Below, piece by piece: positions 32,926-44,494 of a stretch of DNA of 64,000 bases. A program made the position numbers and the translations under genes. Position 1 is the first letter of the stretch, and each line of letters begins with the position of its first letter. The stretch lies in contig CAUJLY010000002.1 of NCBI GenBank assembly GCA_963281155.1, positions 620,001 through 684,000 of the forward strand, given 5' to 3'. The DNA is from Rhabditophanes sp. KR3021 (taxonomy: Eukaryota; Nematoda; Chromadorea; Rhabditida; Alloionematidae). The notes beneath the pieces were generated by a model that searched no databases, was not told the DNA's origin, and worked only from the letters and a program-made list of their open reading frames with translations.

Positions 32926-35592
32926 ATGAACATCCAAAACTGCTCTTGGATAACAAATAAAGGTAACTCCAAACTCCAGCTCCCATAACTAACTTTTTTT
33001 ATAGGAAAACGAGCTTACGGAATCGATATCCATCCATCTGGTTCCAAATTCGCTTGTTGTAGTCAAAACAATGAAGGAAAAGGAGCCGTCGACATCTGGT
33101 CGATGAACCCAATCAAAACAAAGACTTACCCTCCTGAAGGCTCACATCCTCTCCACACAACAACTTACAAATCTGGTCTTAACTGTTGTCGGTGGTCAAT
33201 TGGTGACGCGGGGAAGTATTTGGCAGTTGCTACTGATGAAAATACTTGTCTAATCTTAACTCAAACAGCTCATACCATTCTCGATTATTCAGGTGGCAAA
33301 CGGAGGCAGGAGATGTATAAGACAGAGCAAGAACTTCGGGGACATACTGCGGCGGTTAATGATTGTGAATGGTCCCCTGATGGGAGGTTTCTTGCCACTT
33401 CATCGCTGGATTGCAACATCGTTATTTGGAATGTTGTCAAATGGGACAAGGTGAAAGTGTTGAGCAAAGCGAGTGGCGGACATACCGACAATGTCAATGG
33501 AATCTCGTGGGATCCAATGGGCAGTTACTTTGCATCCCAGTCAAGCGATAGATCTCTGAAGATTTGGGCGACTGATGATTGGAGTGTCAAAGAAACTATC
33601 ACCAAGCCTTTCAAAGGGTGCTGCAATTCGACTATGTTCAAACGGAGCGGCTGGTCTCCAGATGGGTCAATCTTAATTGCGACTGGAGGGTCAAATAACA
33701 CTGCCCCAAGTGCTCAAATCATTATAAGGAAGAATTGGTCTTATGGAAAAGACCTGATTGGATTCAGGCAGAATGTTACCGTTGCCAAGTTTATGCCGAT
33801 CCTTGTCAATTGCAAAGATGACAACGATGATGTGACGACTGTCATGATTTGCGCTATTGGGTCCAGAGATAGATCTTTCTCACTTTGGATGTTTCCCAAA
33901 CACGACAGACCTTTATGTGTTCTAAGAAATCTGTTCACAGACACCATTCAAGACATCTCCTGGCATCAAAGCACTTGCTGCGTCAGTTCATCCGATGGAA
34001 AAGTTAAGGTTATTACTCTGCGGGAGAGTGAAAACATGAAATTCGGCACCATTGATGAGCTGAGGAATAGATGTCAGTTGTTGTATAAGACCATTCCAGT
34101 CCAATACAGGGAAAACCAACAAACTGACAGTTCTGATGGTGTCATTGAAGATTCGGTGTTGATTTGTGAAGTTCCTACTCATGTCGAAATGATTTTACCT
34201 GTTGAAGAGGTAATAGTGGCAAACAACACTCCTACCATCCAACCAAAGGAGATTGTAGAAGCGGAAAAGCCAAAAGAAATACCAGCTCCACCGACGATGC
34301 TGATTGCGAAATCGAAGAAAGGGGGCCACGTAGCAGTGAGCTCATCATTAATTGTAAAAGAAACGATTGTGCCAACACCTCCATCTCAAACTCGAATCCT
34401 CTCGCAATCTGCAAAGATTAGTCTTGAAGCATTGACGGAATTGCAAAAGTTCCAGAAACCAGCCCTAACGAGTGAACAACTGAACTCATTGGTTGATTTG
34501 ATGCACAAAAGACTGGAAGACAAAGAATTGTTTGCTTCCGAGGAAGTGGTACATTTAGATTCGGAAAAAGAAATAGCTTCTCCCAATGACGGGCCTAAAA
34601 AAAAACCAGTCGGGGACAAAAGACAACATCTGTTCAAATCTCCGGGAATAAAGAAAATTCTGAGTGTAGCCAATATCTGCCAAGGAAATGTGATTGACCA
34701 AGTTCAAAGTTTCAACGACATGCCACCAGTTGTTGCAGGCATGAGATTAGTCAAAACAATCGCCAGAAACAGTCGGTCTTCTATTTGGTCCTGTTTCACT
34801 GAAGATAGAGTATGCCTGATTGCCTTCAACGAATTGTTTACTGTCATTGGCTCCCTTGACAACTGTATCTCAATTTTCAATTCAAAGTCCGGATCTCAAT
34901 TGAATAGGATGGTGAAGCCTAGTTTGGTTTGTAAGATTATTCTTAAAGGGGAAATTCTTTTGATTATCACCCAAAAAGGTGTTCTGACTATGTATGATTT
35001 GAGTAAGATGCAGCAAATTATGGAGATCAAGTTGAAGACGATTATTAAGAGCGAGGATGATATCGACAAGATCGAGCTTTCAAGGACTAACTTCCCTTTG
35101 ATCAGGCTAAAGAACAAAACTGTCTATACTTATTGTGAAGATACAAAGGACTTTATTAAGATTTGGGGCGATTTCGACAAAGTAGCCTTGCCAACTATGA
35201 AAAGCATTTTTGTGAAGCCAGATTACTTGGGTACTGACATGAAATCAAGGGGGTTGATTCCGAATATCATCAGCACAATTGAGGATGGATCAACAAACAT
35301 CGTGGAAGATGAAGTACTCCAATCAAGTATCGAGCAGACGCTGGAAACACTCTTCACAGCTAGTCGGATCATACGCGATTACACAGATTTCAAAGATTTC
35401 CTCAACCAATACCTTCTCCACTTGGCAGAAAATAAGAACTATGTTAAGATTTCAGCTGTCCTCGAACAAATTGAAAGTGTAGACACGATTTGTGGGCAAA
35501 AAACATCCGAGATACTCAAAGAGGTAGAAAGCTATACCAATCTAATTCGAGAAAAAAACAAGAAAACCGGCTCAACATTAATGGAAAGTTAA
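32926..35592 (+). CDS. HIRA: HIRA histone H3.3 chaperone subunit
   Basis: Two exons (32926-32962, 33005-35592; 42-bp intron), 874 residues against ~1017 in human. HIRA deposits H3.3-H4 outside replication, with UBN1 and CABIN1. The first 360 residues form a WD40 propeller: GKRAYGIDIHPSGSKFAC, LRGHTAAVNDCEWSPDGRFL, GHTDNVNGISWDPMGSYFAS, then a blade with the family-typical RSGWSPDGSIL, and WMFPKHDRPLCVLRNLF. A disordered, Lys/Pro-rich linker follows. The C-terminal domain (about 560-800) has ARNSRSSIWSCFTEDRVCLI and GEILLIITQKGVLTMYDLSK, matching the HIRA trimerisation domain. Exon 1 (MNIQNCSWITNKGKRAYG) completes the first blade and fixes the start. Confidence 0.93.
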
Positions 35593-36367
35593 ACATCGCT
35601 ATTTATTACCTTTTAATTATTATTTTTATATCCATTTTAATTAGACATTTGTTACAAATAAAACTTTTGTGATAGAATATTAACCTTTTATTTAAAAGCT
35701 ATCAAAATTAAAAAATTAATAATGTAATGTTTGCGTATATTGTACAATAAAGTAAACATTAGGGATATTACCCAGTTTGGGCGATTATTCAGGACTATTA
35801 AGACCACATCGATGGCAATTAATACGACATAAAAAAGAGTAATAAAAATCGGATCAAAATAACTTTTTTATAAATTTTGAATTCATTAAACACCCCAATG
35901 TAAAAGCCAAATTAATTCCAACTAAATTTTGACACCAATCTATACGAATAAACAACCTTTTAAAAATACATTCAATCAAAAGACTCTTTAAAACCTGCCA
36001 CACTAAATTAGTATCATAATCAAAAAATTCCTTTCCAATTATAGGCCACACCGTTTAAACATTTAGACATATCAAGTTATATCATCAGCAACTTTATTAA
36101 TTTATAGAGATGCTCACTTCATGGAAAAGTAACTCTCTCACTGCCACCATCTTTTTTTACTTTTTAGTAAAAGTTGGGTTGTCTTAATTAATTAGTTTGG
36201 GTGCGCATGCGCATCAGAGAAATGTCGACACCTTCAGGTTATTTTATGTGAAGGTAACTTTTTGACTTTACTTCCATTTATTTGTAAGTAGTGGGTTGTG
36301 GTTAGTTTTGCGGGTGCGAAATTATTATTCCATTTTTATATAGCTAATTTGATTGACTGAAATACGC
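35593..36367. other. Intergenic spacer
   Basis: 775 bp with the HIRA 3' UTR (AATAAA near 35658) and the promoter of the TINAG-like gene. No protein-like frames. Confidence 0.5.
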
Positions 36368-37780
36368 ATGGCAGTTTTACGTTATTTCGTTTTGTGTCAA
36401 TTTCTGATTTGGTATGTACATTCACGTGGCTTTGATGGGATTCCAGGGCAATATTGCTCCACACGATCACCTATCAATTGTTGCACTTCTCGAGACGATG
36501 ATTGCACGGTTCCTATAATGGGAGATCATCTTTGTTATTGCGATATTTTTTGTGATCGGAATCACCAAAACGACGGCAACGACTGCTGTCCTGATTTCCA
36601 AGCTGTTTGTAGGGGGCAGGCTGTTTCTGCTCATAATTTAGGCAACGAGTGTTATGAAGGTGAAAGGACTGTTAAAAATTGTCAAACTTGGTTAGTTTAG
36701 GTTAACTCATTGTTTCTAGTTATTGTTTTCGATTAAATTTCTAGTAATTGTGTTAATAACAGATGGAGTTGCAATGAAGACGTTTGTCTAATCCAGGAAG
36801 ATATTCTCCACAAAATCCAAAACGGCAGATTTTCTTGGTCCGCCAGAAATTATACCGAATTCTGGGGAAAAACTCTCGCTGATGGGATCGAATATCGACT
36901 AGGAACTTTATTCCCAGATAGATCCGTCCAAAACATGAATCACATCCTAATAAAACCACGCGAATTGCCATCTCACTTTGATGCCAGAGAAAAATGGCCT
37001 GGTCTAATCCATGGCATCCAAGACCAAGGCAACTGTGCTAGTTCGTGGGCTTTTTCAACTACTTCGACTTCTGCTGATAGACTAGCTATCATTACAGATG
37101 GACGAATTAATGCTGATTTGAGTGCCCAGCAATTGTTGTCTTGTAATCAACATAGGCAGAAGTTTTGCCAAGGAGGTTATTTGGATAGAGCTTGGTGGTA
37201 TATCAGAAAGCTAGGTGTTTTGTCTAGTCAATGTTACCCTTATACGTCTGGCCAATCGGAGGGCAAAGAAACTTGTAAAGTCGAAAGAAAAGCTTTTATT
37301 GATGGGAAAATTGACACCTGCATTGGAGATTCTGATTCAGATGACACTAGTATCTACAAAATGACGCCGCCTTATCGTGTTGGATCAAAGGAAGAAGAAA
37401 TTCAAAGCGAAATTATCTCTAACGGGCCTGTGCAGGCGAGTTTTAGAGTTCATGAGGATTTTTTTATGTATGCTGGAGGGGTTTATGAGCATACTGGATT
37501 GGCAGCTGAGAAAGGGGATGGATTTAGTTTGAGTGGATACCATTCGGTGAGAATTATTGGGTGGGGTGAAGATGAGTCAACCGGAAGAGTCAAGAAATAC
37601 TGGCTAGCAGCTAATTCATGGGGAACTCATTTCGGAGAAAATGGTTTCTTCAGAATCCTAAGGGGAGTCAATCATTGCGAAATTGAATCATTCGTGATCG
37701 GAGCATGGGGCAAAGGAGCAAAACGTCGTAGAAGATTCAAGATCCGTAAGATGCGCAAATTGCGTTTTAGGCACTTTTAA
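36368..37780 (+). CDS. TINAGL1: Tubulointerstitial nephritis antigen-like protein (inactive cathepsin B homologue)
   Basis: Two exons (36368-36690, 36745-37780; 54-bp intron), 452 residues, normal for the family. Signal peptide (about 1-20), then a cysteine-rich somatomedin-B/EGF-like region ([29 protein letters not shown]), then a papain-fold domain starting [20 protein letters not shown]. The active-site cysteine is replaced by serine ([12 protein letters not shown]), as in TINAG and TINAGL1. The histidine ([13 protein letters not shown]) and asparagine ([17 protein letters not shown]) remain. Members are non-proteolytic extracellular-matrix proteins. Unusual here is a strongly basic C-terminal tail ([19 protein letters not shown]), which could bind heparan sulfate or basement membrane. 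Confidence 0.93.
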
Positions 37781-37957
37781 AAAATAGATCCACTTAGTAG
37801 CTATTAATCTTTTATATATATTTAAACTTCTACACACATACATATTATTATTATCATCATATAATTGGTATAATAAAAAAGATAAAAACTATTAATAAAA
37901 GACATTGCTAAGCATCTTCCTTTCTGTTTATCCTTCTTTTGCAATTTATTCTTCGTT

Positions 37958-40285
37958 TTATAAATCGGCGATAGGTTTCTTTTCGGGATAATCTACATCC
38001 TCTAGTTTGTGAGTTAGGGAAGGTGGGTTACTTCGTAGAGCTGCTTCTTTTTCTAAGAATAGTCTCCATAGTTGGAAAATTAAATCTGTGGAGATGAGGT
38101 CTCCTGCATTGGCAGAAATTAAGCGAAGTAGGAAGATGCCGTCGTGACGCATTTCGTGATTAACGAATTTGGCAACTGCCTTTTCTTCTAAAAATATAGC
38201 ATTAAATAATTAATTGAATATTTTTAACTTGCCATTCAAGTCTCCATTAGACTTAATAACTCCCGAAACTCTCAAAAATTGACTGATAAATTCTTCTCTT
38301 CTCTTTCTACTAAAACTATCAACAATCCAAAAGATTAGTGAGCAGAATGTGGCAACAGCAACTATTAATAACCACCACCAAACAAACAGGTAAACCTTTT
38401 CATTGAACATGTTGATCACTAGATGAGTAATTATTAATTAGCGAATTTTCAACTTACTCAAAACGCATTGAACAGTATGACGATGTTTATTCCCCAAAAC
38501 GCGAACTTCAAAGTCACACATAGTCACACGGGGGAAATGGCCAGACTCAGCCCATTCTCTGCCATAGGCCAAATCTCTTAATATTTCAAATCCCCAAAAG
38601 GTGTAATTTGTCCCCAAGAAATTATTCAAAATAATGAATTGCATCAACACTTGAACTAAATATAAAACTTTGACAAACAGATATAAATAAGTAAGATAAG
38701 TTCCGTTTCCTAGTAACTTTGATAACACTCCCTTTTGTTCTAGATTTTTTTGCATGCGAAGAGAATCGTTGAGATGAGCCGCAACTACATCTACTGAATT
38801 TTTTCTTTTATCTACAAACATGTTGTTTACGTCTTGACACATGGTCACGATTCCTTTGACTGCTACTCCGGATTGCCAATTCATGATTCTCCATAATAAA
38901 GCTGGTAAATAGAAGAGAATAGCTTGAATGCCCTAAAAATATATAATTAAACAAAATGTATTAATTTCTGTATATATTGTAGCACTTTATGATTCAGGTA
39001 ATAAATTTATTTATTATAGAGAAAACCATATTCCACTGTTTTCTGACATCCCCTTTCGAAAACTAATTTTTTTGCCCAAATACTCTCCTCTGATTATGTC
39101 TTAATTAGTAAAACGTTGTTACAAAAATATATTGTAGTAAATTTTTCTACAATATTTACCTCAAATCAACAATGGCCGGAGGACAAATGGAATGGTCTGA
39201 TGGTATGTTTCAATCATTTTAAGAATTAATAATCTGTATACTACCTATAGTTATTTAGAGAAATCAAAGGATATCCGGGCTTCTTTATCGATATGGAAGG
39301 GCGTGTCTACAATGCAAACGCTAAAGCTACCAAATATCGTTTGCCGACTTACTTCATTCATGATGACAAATTCCACAACAGTGTAGGTATGTTAAGATGG
39401 ACAACTGAAGTGGAGAACATGACTTATTATTCCGGCAAACGAGTCTACAAGTGCAATCTTAGTTGGGAGATTTTGGGTGTCTATTCGTCAATGGCCAGTG
39501 CTGGGAGAAGTTTAGTTGGCAATTATAAACACCATGCAACCGGTATTTCCAGTTGTTGCGCTGGCAAACAAAACTCGCATGCTGGATATAGATGGATGTA
39601 TGCTTAATTGTTTTTTATTGTTTTCTTAGTTCCTTATCTTTAAGTGTCTTTTTGTCTTAATAAAAACTTGTCCAAAATTTAGTAATTTGGTGCCAATAAA
39701 TATAAACTTAGTATGTTAATACGATTTAAATCTATAAAAATATTATTTTTCTGCTTTTTGAACTTTTTAGTGAATATGTTTTTGAACTTTTTGATGAATA
39801 CTTCGCCCCTTTTTAAATTTTTAATATTTTTGGAAGGCAGGCAAACTTTCTAGAACAAATGGAACCCATTGATAGTATCCTATCTCCCGGTCTTCGCGGT
39901 GCTGGACGTCATGAGGTATGTGATGATGAAGCGGCAAGAAGTATGTATTCTGTACGAAGCAACTAAAACTCGTTTTAAAATGTTTTAGCATGTTTAAGCT
40001 TACTAATTTTCAGAATAACCTTCCCATGCAGAGGTAAACTAAATATCTGGATTAAATAAGATTCAGTCGTTATTTACCTGAGCTGGGACCCAGCATTGAA
40101 TCGGCTGCCCAACATACCTGAAACGATAATGAAATGTATGTGGAATGTTAAACATACTGTTTAGCACTCAAAGTCAAGGCGAAAATTACTAACATAGTAG
40201 GTGTGTAATAATAATTAAGCCTGTCGATGCCATCATCGTCGAATTGTGGCTTCAGTCCTTGGAGGAATTTGTCCAAGAAGATCAT
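37958..40285 (-). CDS. Innexin gap-junction protein, copy 1 (hosts a nested gene)
   Basis: Seven exons: 40158-40285, 40078-40117, 40004-40038, 39851-39962, 38458-38932, 38233-38418, 37958-38187; 401 residues. Innexins form invertebrate gap junctions with four membrane segments. Landmarks: MIFLDKFLQGLKPQFDDDG, SAKQYVGQPIQCWVPAQ (family hallmark), ENYCFVQNTYFLPLHHHIP, REIGYYQWVPFVL, then GIQAILFYLPALLWR, CDFEVRVLGNKHRHTVQCVL (second extracellular loop) and the fourth segment VYLFVWWWLLIVAVA. Two unusual 5' splice sites are needed: GA (CTA|GAAAGT) for the 918-bp intron, and GC (G|GCAAGT) for the last intron. The other introns are 39-41 bp. A TTTTTTAG acceptor lies 4 nt before the ATG. Tandem with innexin copy 2, same strand. 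Confidence 0.9.
38933..39850 (-). other. Innexin intron with GA 5' end, absent from the neighbouring paralogue
   Basis: 918 bp, about 20 times the usual intron here. It splits the conserved YYQWVPF-x-L / x-x-Q-A-x-L-F-Y-L-P motif between VL and GIQA; the paralogue at 41126-42525 is continuous there. The 3' end is a good acceptor (TATATTTTTAG). The 5' end that keeps every conserved residue begins GAAAGT; a single A-to-T change would give perfect GTAAGT. Nearby GT choices either drop two conserved residues or need a second acceptor. It contains the oppositely oriented HNH/NUMOD gene. Confidence 0.65.
39172..39607 (+). CDS. NUMOD4-HNH-NUMOD1 homing-endonuclease-like protein nested in an innexin intron
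   Basis: Two exons (39172-39202, 39261-39607; 58-bp intron with GTATGT..TTTAGAG ends) encode 125 residues. Residues about 7-28 (MEWSDEIKGYPGFFIDMEGR, then V) follow the NUMOD4 pattern W..I.GY..Y..S..GRV. Next, HDDKFHNSVGMLRWTTEVEN resembles the second half of HNH_3 motifs (H-x-D-x-N-N...NLxW.T..EN), but the first half with the leading histidine is missing and NN is HN. Residues about 78-125 (VYSSMASAGRSL, ATGISSCCAGKQNSHAGYRW) match NUMOD1, the DNA-binding repeat that closes such proteins. The family is typical of phages, giant viruses and organelle introns. The shortened HNH makes nuclease activity doubtful. It is antisense to its host innexin. I know of no nuclear nematode counterpart, so lateral acquisition is plausible. 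Confidence 0.7.
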
Positions 40286-41125
40286 GTTCCTAAAAAATAA
40301 TGAAATCAACTAGAACTTGAATCTGACTGAACAAACAATAAATATACTTTTGTATGGTAAAATACATTTTTGTTGATAGACGATCAATGGTAGAAAAAGG
40401 CGAGGTTAGGACTGGAATAACGTTAAATTTATTGGAGAAAAATATAGAGGAGGAGTTGACGACCAAATTTAGGAAAAGGAAGAGTCTGAAGGTTCGCGTC
40501 ATGCCTTGACATTTACTATCAATATGGCCTTCGCGAGAAAAGTCGTCGCAACTTGATTGCAGTGGCGTTTGGGGATGATTTTTAAATGGGCTGGTGACAA
40601 TAACCATAAAGTTAAATACTCTAATGATTGCAACACATCACAAAAGTCTATGTAACTTCCGTGCTATCAAAGCCTTTTTTGCTACCTGCTAATACGAATG
40701 CACTAAATATTTTAGATTAGTCAAGCATTAACATTGATAATTAGATTATAAAATTGTCAAACATTCAACTGACCACAAAAGCAAATAAAATTCTTTTTAA
40801 CACCATCTACATGCATACTAAACTAAAATTCGAATCAAGGTGAAACCCTACCATTAATCCTATTTCAAACAAATTACCATTTACTTACAATCATACCCGA
40901 CACAATAGTTGACTCGTAAAGTTTATGTATTAGTTTATGTAAAAGTTTATGTGGATTTATAAATAACAATTGAAGTGTGAATTTATTATATGTGTGTTTG
41001 CATAATACGAAAAAGCCGTAATTAATAATAAAGTAGATTTATAATAATATAAGTTTATGGTAAAAGGAATTTCTTTGCCTTTCTAAAGAAATCTATTAAA
41101 GATACATATAATTGAATTATCCATA
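40286..41125. other. Spacer between the tandem innexins
   Basis: 840 bp, AT-rich, holding the leader of innexin copy 1 and the 3' UTR of copy 2 (minus strand). A 105-codon open stretch on the minus strand (40290-40607) is not protein-like and is disregarded. Confidence 0.5.
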
Positions 41126-42525
41126 CTAATTGTTTGAACTTTCATTGAACGGTGAAGTTACCCCCGAACTTCGCAACAACGACTTTTCATCTTCGTTGGT
41201 GGAATCATTGGTTGTCTTGATAAAGTCTGTCCACAATGAGCTCAAAAGCTGACAAGTAACAAGGTCGCCTGAGTTGTAGGAAACTAAGCGTAAAAGAAAG
41301 ACTCCGTCTGATTTTAGGGTGTTTTTGATGAACTTGCGCAACAACTGTTTCTTTGAAGGTGACTTTGCGATGGATGGATTTATCTTTAAACAAGAATTAA
41401 CTATTGGTTAATTGCAAATTTACCTTGATCATGTAACTAGAAATTAAAGCATATCCGCCACGTTCATCAATCGAAGCAATCAGCCATGAAAAGAATGAAA
41501 TTGTAGAGAAAGCTGCAACAGCGGCAAACCAAAACCAAAGTAGCACAAAGATTTTTTCGTTGAACATATTGATCACTAAAAGGATATTCAGTGAAAATTA
41601 TACTACATTTTGGTCTTACTCAAAACACACTGCACACTGTGACGGTGGAGATTCCCCAAAACACGAACTTCAAAATCACACATAGTCACGCGAGGGAAGT
41701 TTCCAGTTTCAGGCCAATCTTGGCCGTTATACAAATCTCTTGCTACCTGAAGACCCCAGAACATCGAATCTGTCCCTAACATCCACTTGACAATTGAGAA
41801 TTGGAAACAAGCATTTAAAAGGTAGATTAATTTGATCAACTAGAAATACATGTTCAAATATTATTAAATCATTTCTAACGTACCAAATAACTTTTTGAAA
41901 GAATCTTCCCTTCCAATCTTTGTTTCCACGTACTATTAAAATGATTGTGAACGTTCTGATCGTGAACAATAAACCTAGCCACAATATCCATGTTTTTAGA
42001 TCTCTCATTGCTTTCCATATTTCCCTTAATCGAACAAGTATCGCAGATTACCTTCACTTTGCATCCAATAGCTGAGTAACTGAATCTCCACAACACAACT
42101 GGTAAATAGAACATCATGGCTTGAAGAGCTAGAATAAATGGAACCCACTGGTAATATCCCAGCTGCTTCTCATCGCGCTCCGTAACATTCTGTGGAATGG
42201 GTACAATATGGGAAGCAAAGTCAAATTGATTATCCTGAGGAACATCAACCATTTTGAGCCAGTAAGTATTCTGGACAAAGCATAAATCCAGTGCATACTC
42301 AGCCCACCAACCTCGATAATACGCCGGAAACCAACAACCTATAGGCTGTCCAATAAAACTAAATTTTACATTAATTGTCCTCAACTTTCTTAATTACCTC
42401 CATCCCGATACAAACACAGAACACACAACCAAAAGAGTCGTCGTATAGCAATAATTCATTCGGTCCACAAAATCTCCATCGGCAAGTGGAGATACGGCAG
42501 ATAAGAGCCCCGTTACAAAATTCAT
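41126..42525 (-). CDS. Innexin gap-junction protein, copy 2
   Basis: Five exons (42398-42525, 41884-42358, 41620-41839, 41424-41575, 41126-41383; introns 39-44 bp) give 410 residues. Innexin landmarks: ADGDFVDRMNYCYTTTLLVV, SFIGQPIGCWFPAYY, CFVQNTYWLKM, QLGYYQWVPFILALQAMMFY, CDFEVRVLGNLHRHSVQCVL and EKIFVLLWFWFAAVAAFSTI (fourth membrane segment). The family-typical SAKQYVG at the end of the first membrane segment is changed to SGWSFIG, and the first loop has a WW pair, so this copy is more divergent than copy 1. The VINMFNEK junction and the F-L-L-R-L-x-S-x-N-x-G-D-L C-terminal motif are shared with copy 1, supporting tandem duplication. An acceptor (TTATTTCAG) is 11 nt before the ATG. Confidence 0.92.
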
Positions 42526-42632
42526 TCTGTATGGTCCTGAAATAAAATATAAGTAACAGTTTCTATGTATAAAAATAAATTCTATGCATTAAGTATGCAC
42601 CGACGCTACCAACCAACTTTTGAATATATAGA

Positions 42633-42768
42633 GTGGTTCAGTAGATGGACAAGATTCATGCGTCTGACGCATCTTTTAGTGGAAATTTGCGCGATCATTG
42701 GCTGAAAGGGGTGCGGTAAGGCTTTGTACGGAATGATTTTGTGTAGTCCCATCTATTCACTGAACAAC
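42633..42768. repeat. MITE-like element with terminal inverted repeats
   Basis: The left end GTGGTTCAGTAGATGG (42633-42648) is matched in reverse complement by CCATCTATTCACTGAACAAC (42749-42768), differing by one base and a 4-nt insertion. The 136-bp interior is much less AT-rich than the flanks and contains a 15-bp palindrome, ATGCGTCTGACGCAT (42658-42672). Size and ends fit a small non-autonomous DNA transposon; a target duplication is not clear. Confidence 0.5.
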
Positions 42769-43818
42769 ATACACGAAAGTTCTCCTCGCTATAAAGGGGG
42801 CAAAAGTTTGTGTTTGTTACCACCATCAAAAGCAATAATAGGGGAATTTATTCATTCTTGTTCAGACTAGAGATGTGAAAGTTGTGTGCGGATAAAGGAC
42901 TATAATTATAACAATAATGTCTAGAGATATAAATTGCCTTTTGATGCGTGTTTTTGTGTTGATCCGAGGTAGATCTAAAAGGACACAACAATGTACCCTT
43001 CGATCTATACATCGTTTTGCCTTGCCAGGGCCATCAATTTCAAGGTTATTGTAAGTTAATGTGAATTAGTTTTTTGATGATAAGAAGTATTGAAAATGGA
43101 GTCATCCAAAGGTATACAGTAGTGAATTTGATTGATTAAATATGTAAAGATAGAGCTTAACATGCTGTTTTAAGGTGTGAGTTTGATTTATTTTTGTGTA
43201 CATTTGTTGACTTTTTGTCATGATCATATTTTTTGTTGTTGACTTTGTAAAGAATTTCTAACAATTGTCGTTGTCTGGTTTAATGAACCACCAAAAAAGA
43301 AATATTTTATTTTATATGCATATAAACATTTTGAACAAGTAGAACTAATTTAGAGTAGATAATTTGTGCTAATTTTATATCGCTACATAAAAGTGATAAA
43401 TTAAACGAGTTTACATGTGTAAAATTGTTTGAGTTGGTGCAAGTGATTGCATTTGATATTGTTCTAAGCTGATTAAAAGAAGCTTAAAGCAAGTATTAAA
43501 TTGCATTTATAATTTGGGTTATCAATGTTTGATGCGAATTCGTGGAATGGTGATTTGATCGGGAAAAGATTTCGAATATATTAGGAAAATAAAGTTTTCG
43601 TAAATTATAATTGTTGTGTAAGTCTAGAAAATAGACGATCAACCTCGAATATGAATATACATCTTAAATTCAATATGCATATCTGACAGTTCTTAATTTT
43701 ATCTTAAAACCAAATTTTACCAATCGCCTAGTATGTCCCAAGCAATGTCATATTGCAGAAGCATATACAAAATATTCACCAAATATTCTAGCATATTCAA
43801 AAATAGATCTATTTCAGG
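42769..43818. other. Spacer without supported genes
   Basis: About 1 kb AT-rich upstream of innexin copy 2 (divergent side). Only short open stretches. A TTTCAG acceptor-like site at about 43815 precedes the next open stretch. Confidence 0.45.
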
Positions 43819-44494
43819 TTGAGGCATACACATCATATTTTAAATAGCCTTTTGACAAAAATACCAAATACTTCAGTAAATGAATTTAGAACAGTGATTA
43901 ATCAAGGCCTACCTCATCATTGGAGATCAGTAGTTAAGCGTAGAATTACTTTAGTTACTTTCATAAATGATCCTAAGTCGTTGAAATATCTTAAAGCAAT
44001 ACTAAAAATGCATGCTGACGAGACTCGTAAATTGGAGGAAATAGAATCTGAATATGATGCTGAAAACGTCTTAATAAATTTATTAAGTGGATTTCAGTCG
44101 TCGACACTAAAGAAAATTCAAATTTATAGGATCGGTTATTTGTCGACTAAAGAGATTTTCTTTAATGCAATTTTGTTTAGCTTGGTATTAAAACAAAATT
44201 TTGCCAGTTGTGCTGCTTTGACTAGAAATTTAGATAGTGATTCTAAAGCTATCGATGCAATAAAAATATTTTTAGATAAGTTATTTGAAAAGAAACTATG
44301 AAAAACTTGTGCTAAATCTACATTTTATGAATATAGAAAATACTATTGAATTGCAAAAACTTTATTGTTTTAATTCAACTCATATAACAAAGACATTTCT
44401 TAATATCACGAAGGATTCTTTGATCACATTCTATTACAAGCATATCCCTCATTTTGAATGGTTTGTCAAAGGCGAAAATAATTATTATGGTTAA
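43819..44494 (+). pseudogene. Uncharacterised coding-like region, probably broken
   Basis: A 160-codon open stretch (43819-44301) without an early ATG contains protein-like text (RITLVTFINDPKSLKYLKAI; MHADETRKLEEIESEYDAEN). It stops at LFEKKL, while an overlapping frame continues as RNYEKLVLNLHFMNIENTIE, NITKDSLITFYYKHIPHFEW and FVKGENNYYG to 44494. The last segment faintly recalls the aromatic YDWF-x-K-x-DDD-x-Y core of C1GALT/fringe-type galactosyltransferases, with the acidic triad lost. A truncated, frameshifted relic is the likeliest reading; not assigned to a family. Confidence 0.35.

Noticed and set aside
40290..40607. 105-codon minus-strand frame between the innexins
   Set aside because: It ends just upstream of the innexin copy 1 start, which reads perfectly from 40285; the frame is not protein-like.
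37958..42525. Possibility that the two innexins are one gene with alternative halves
   Set aside because: Each has its own start, all four membrane segments, both loops and its own stop.
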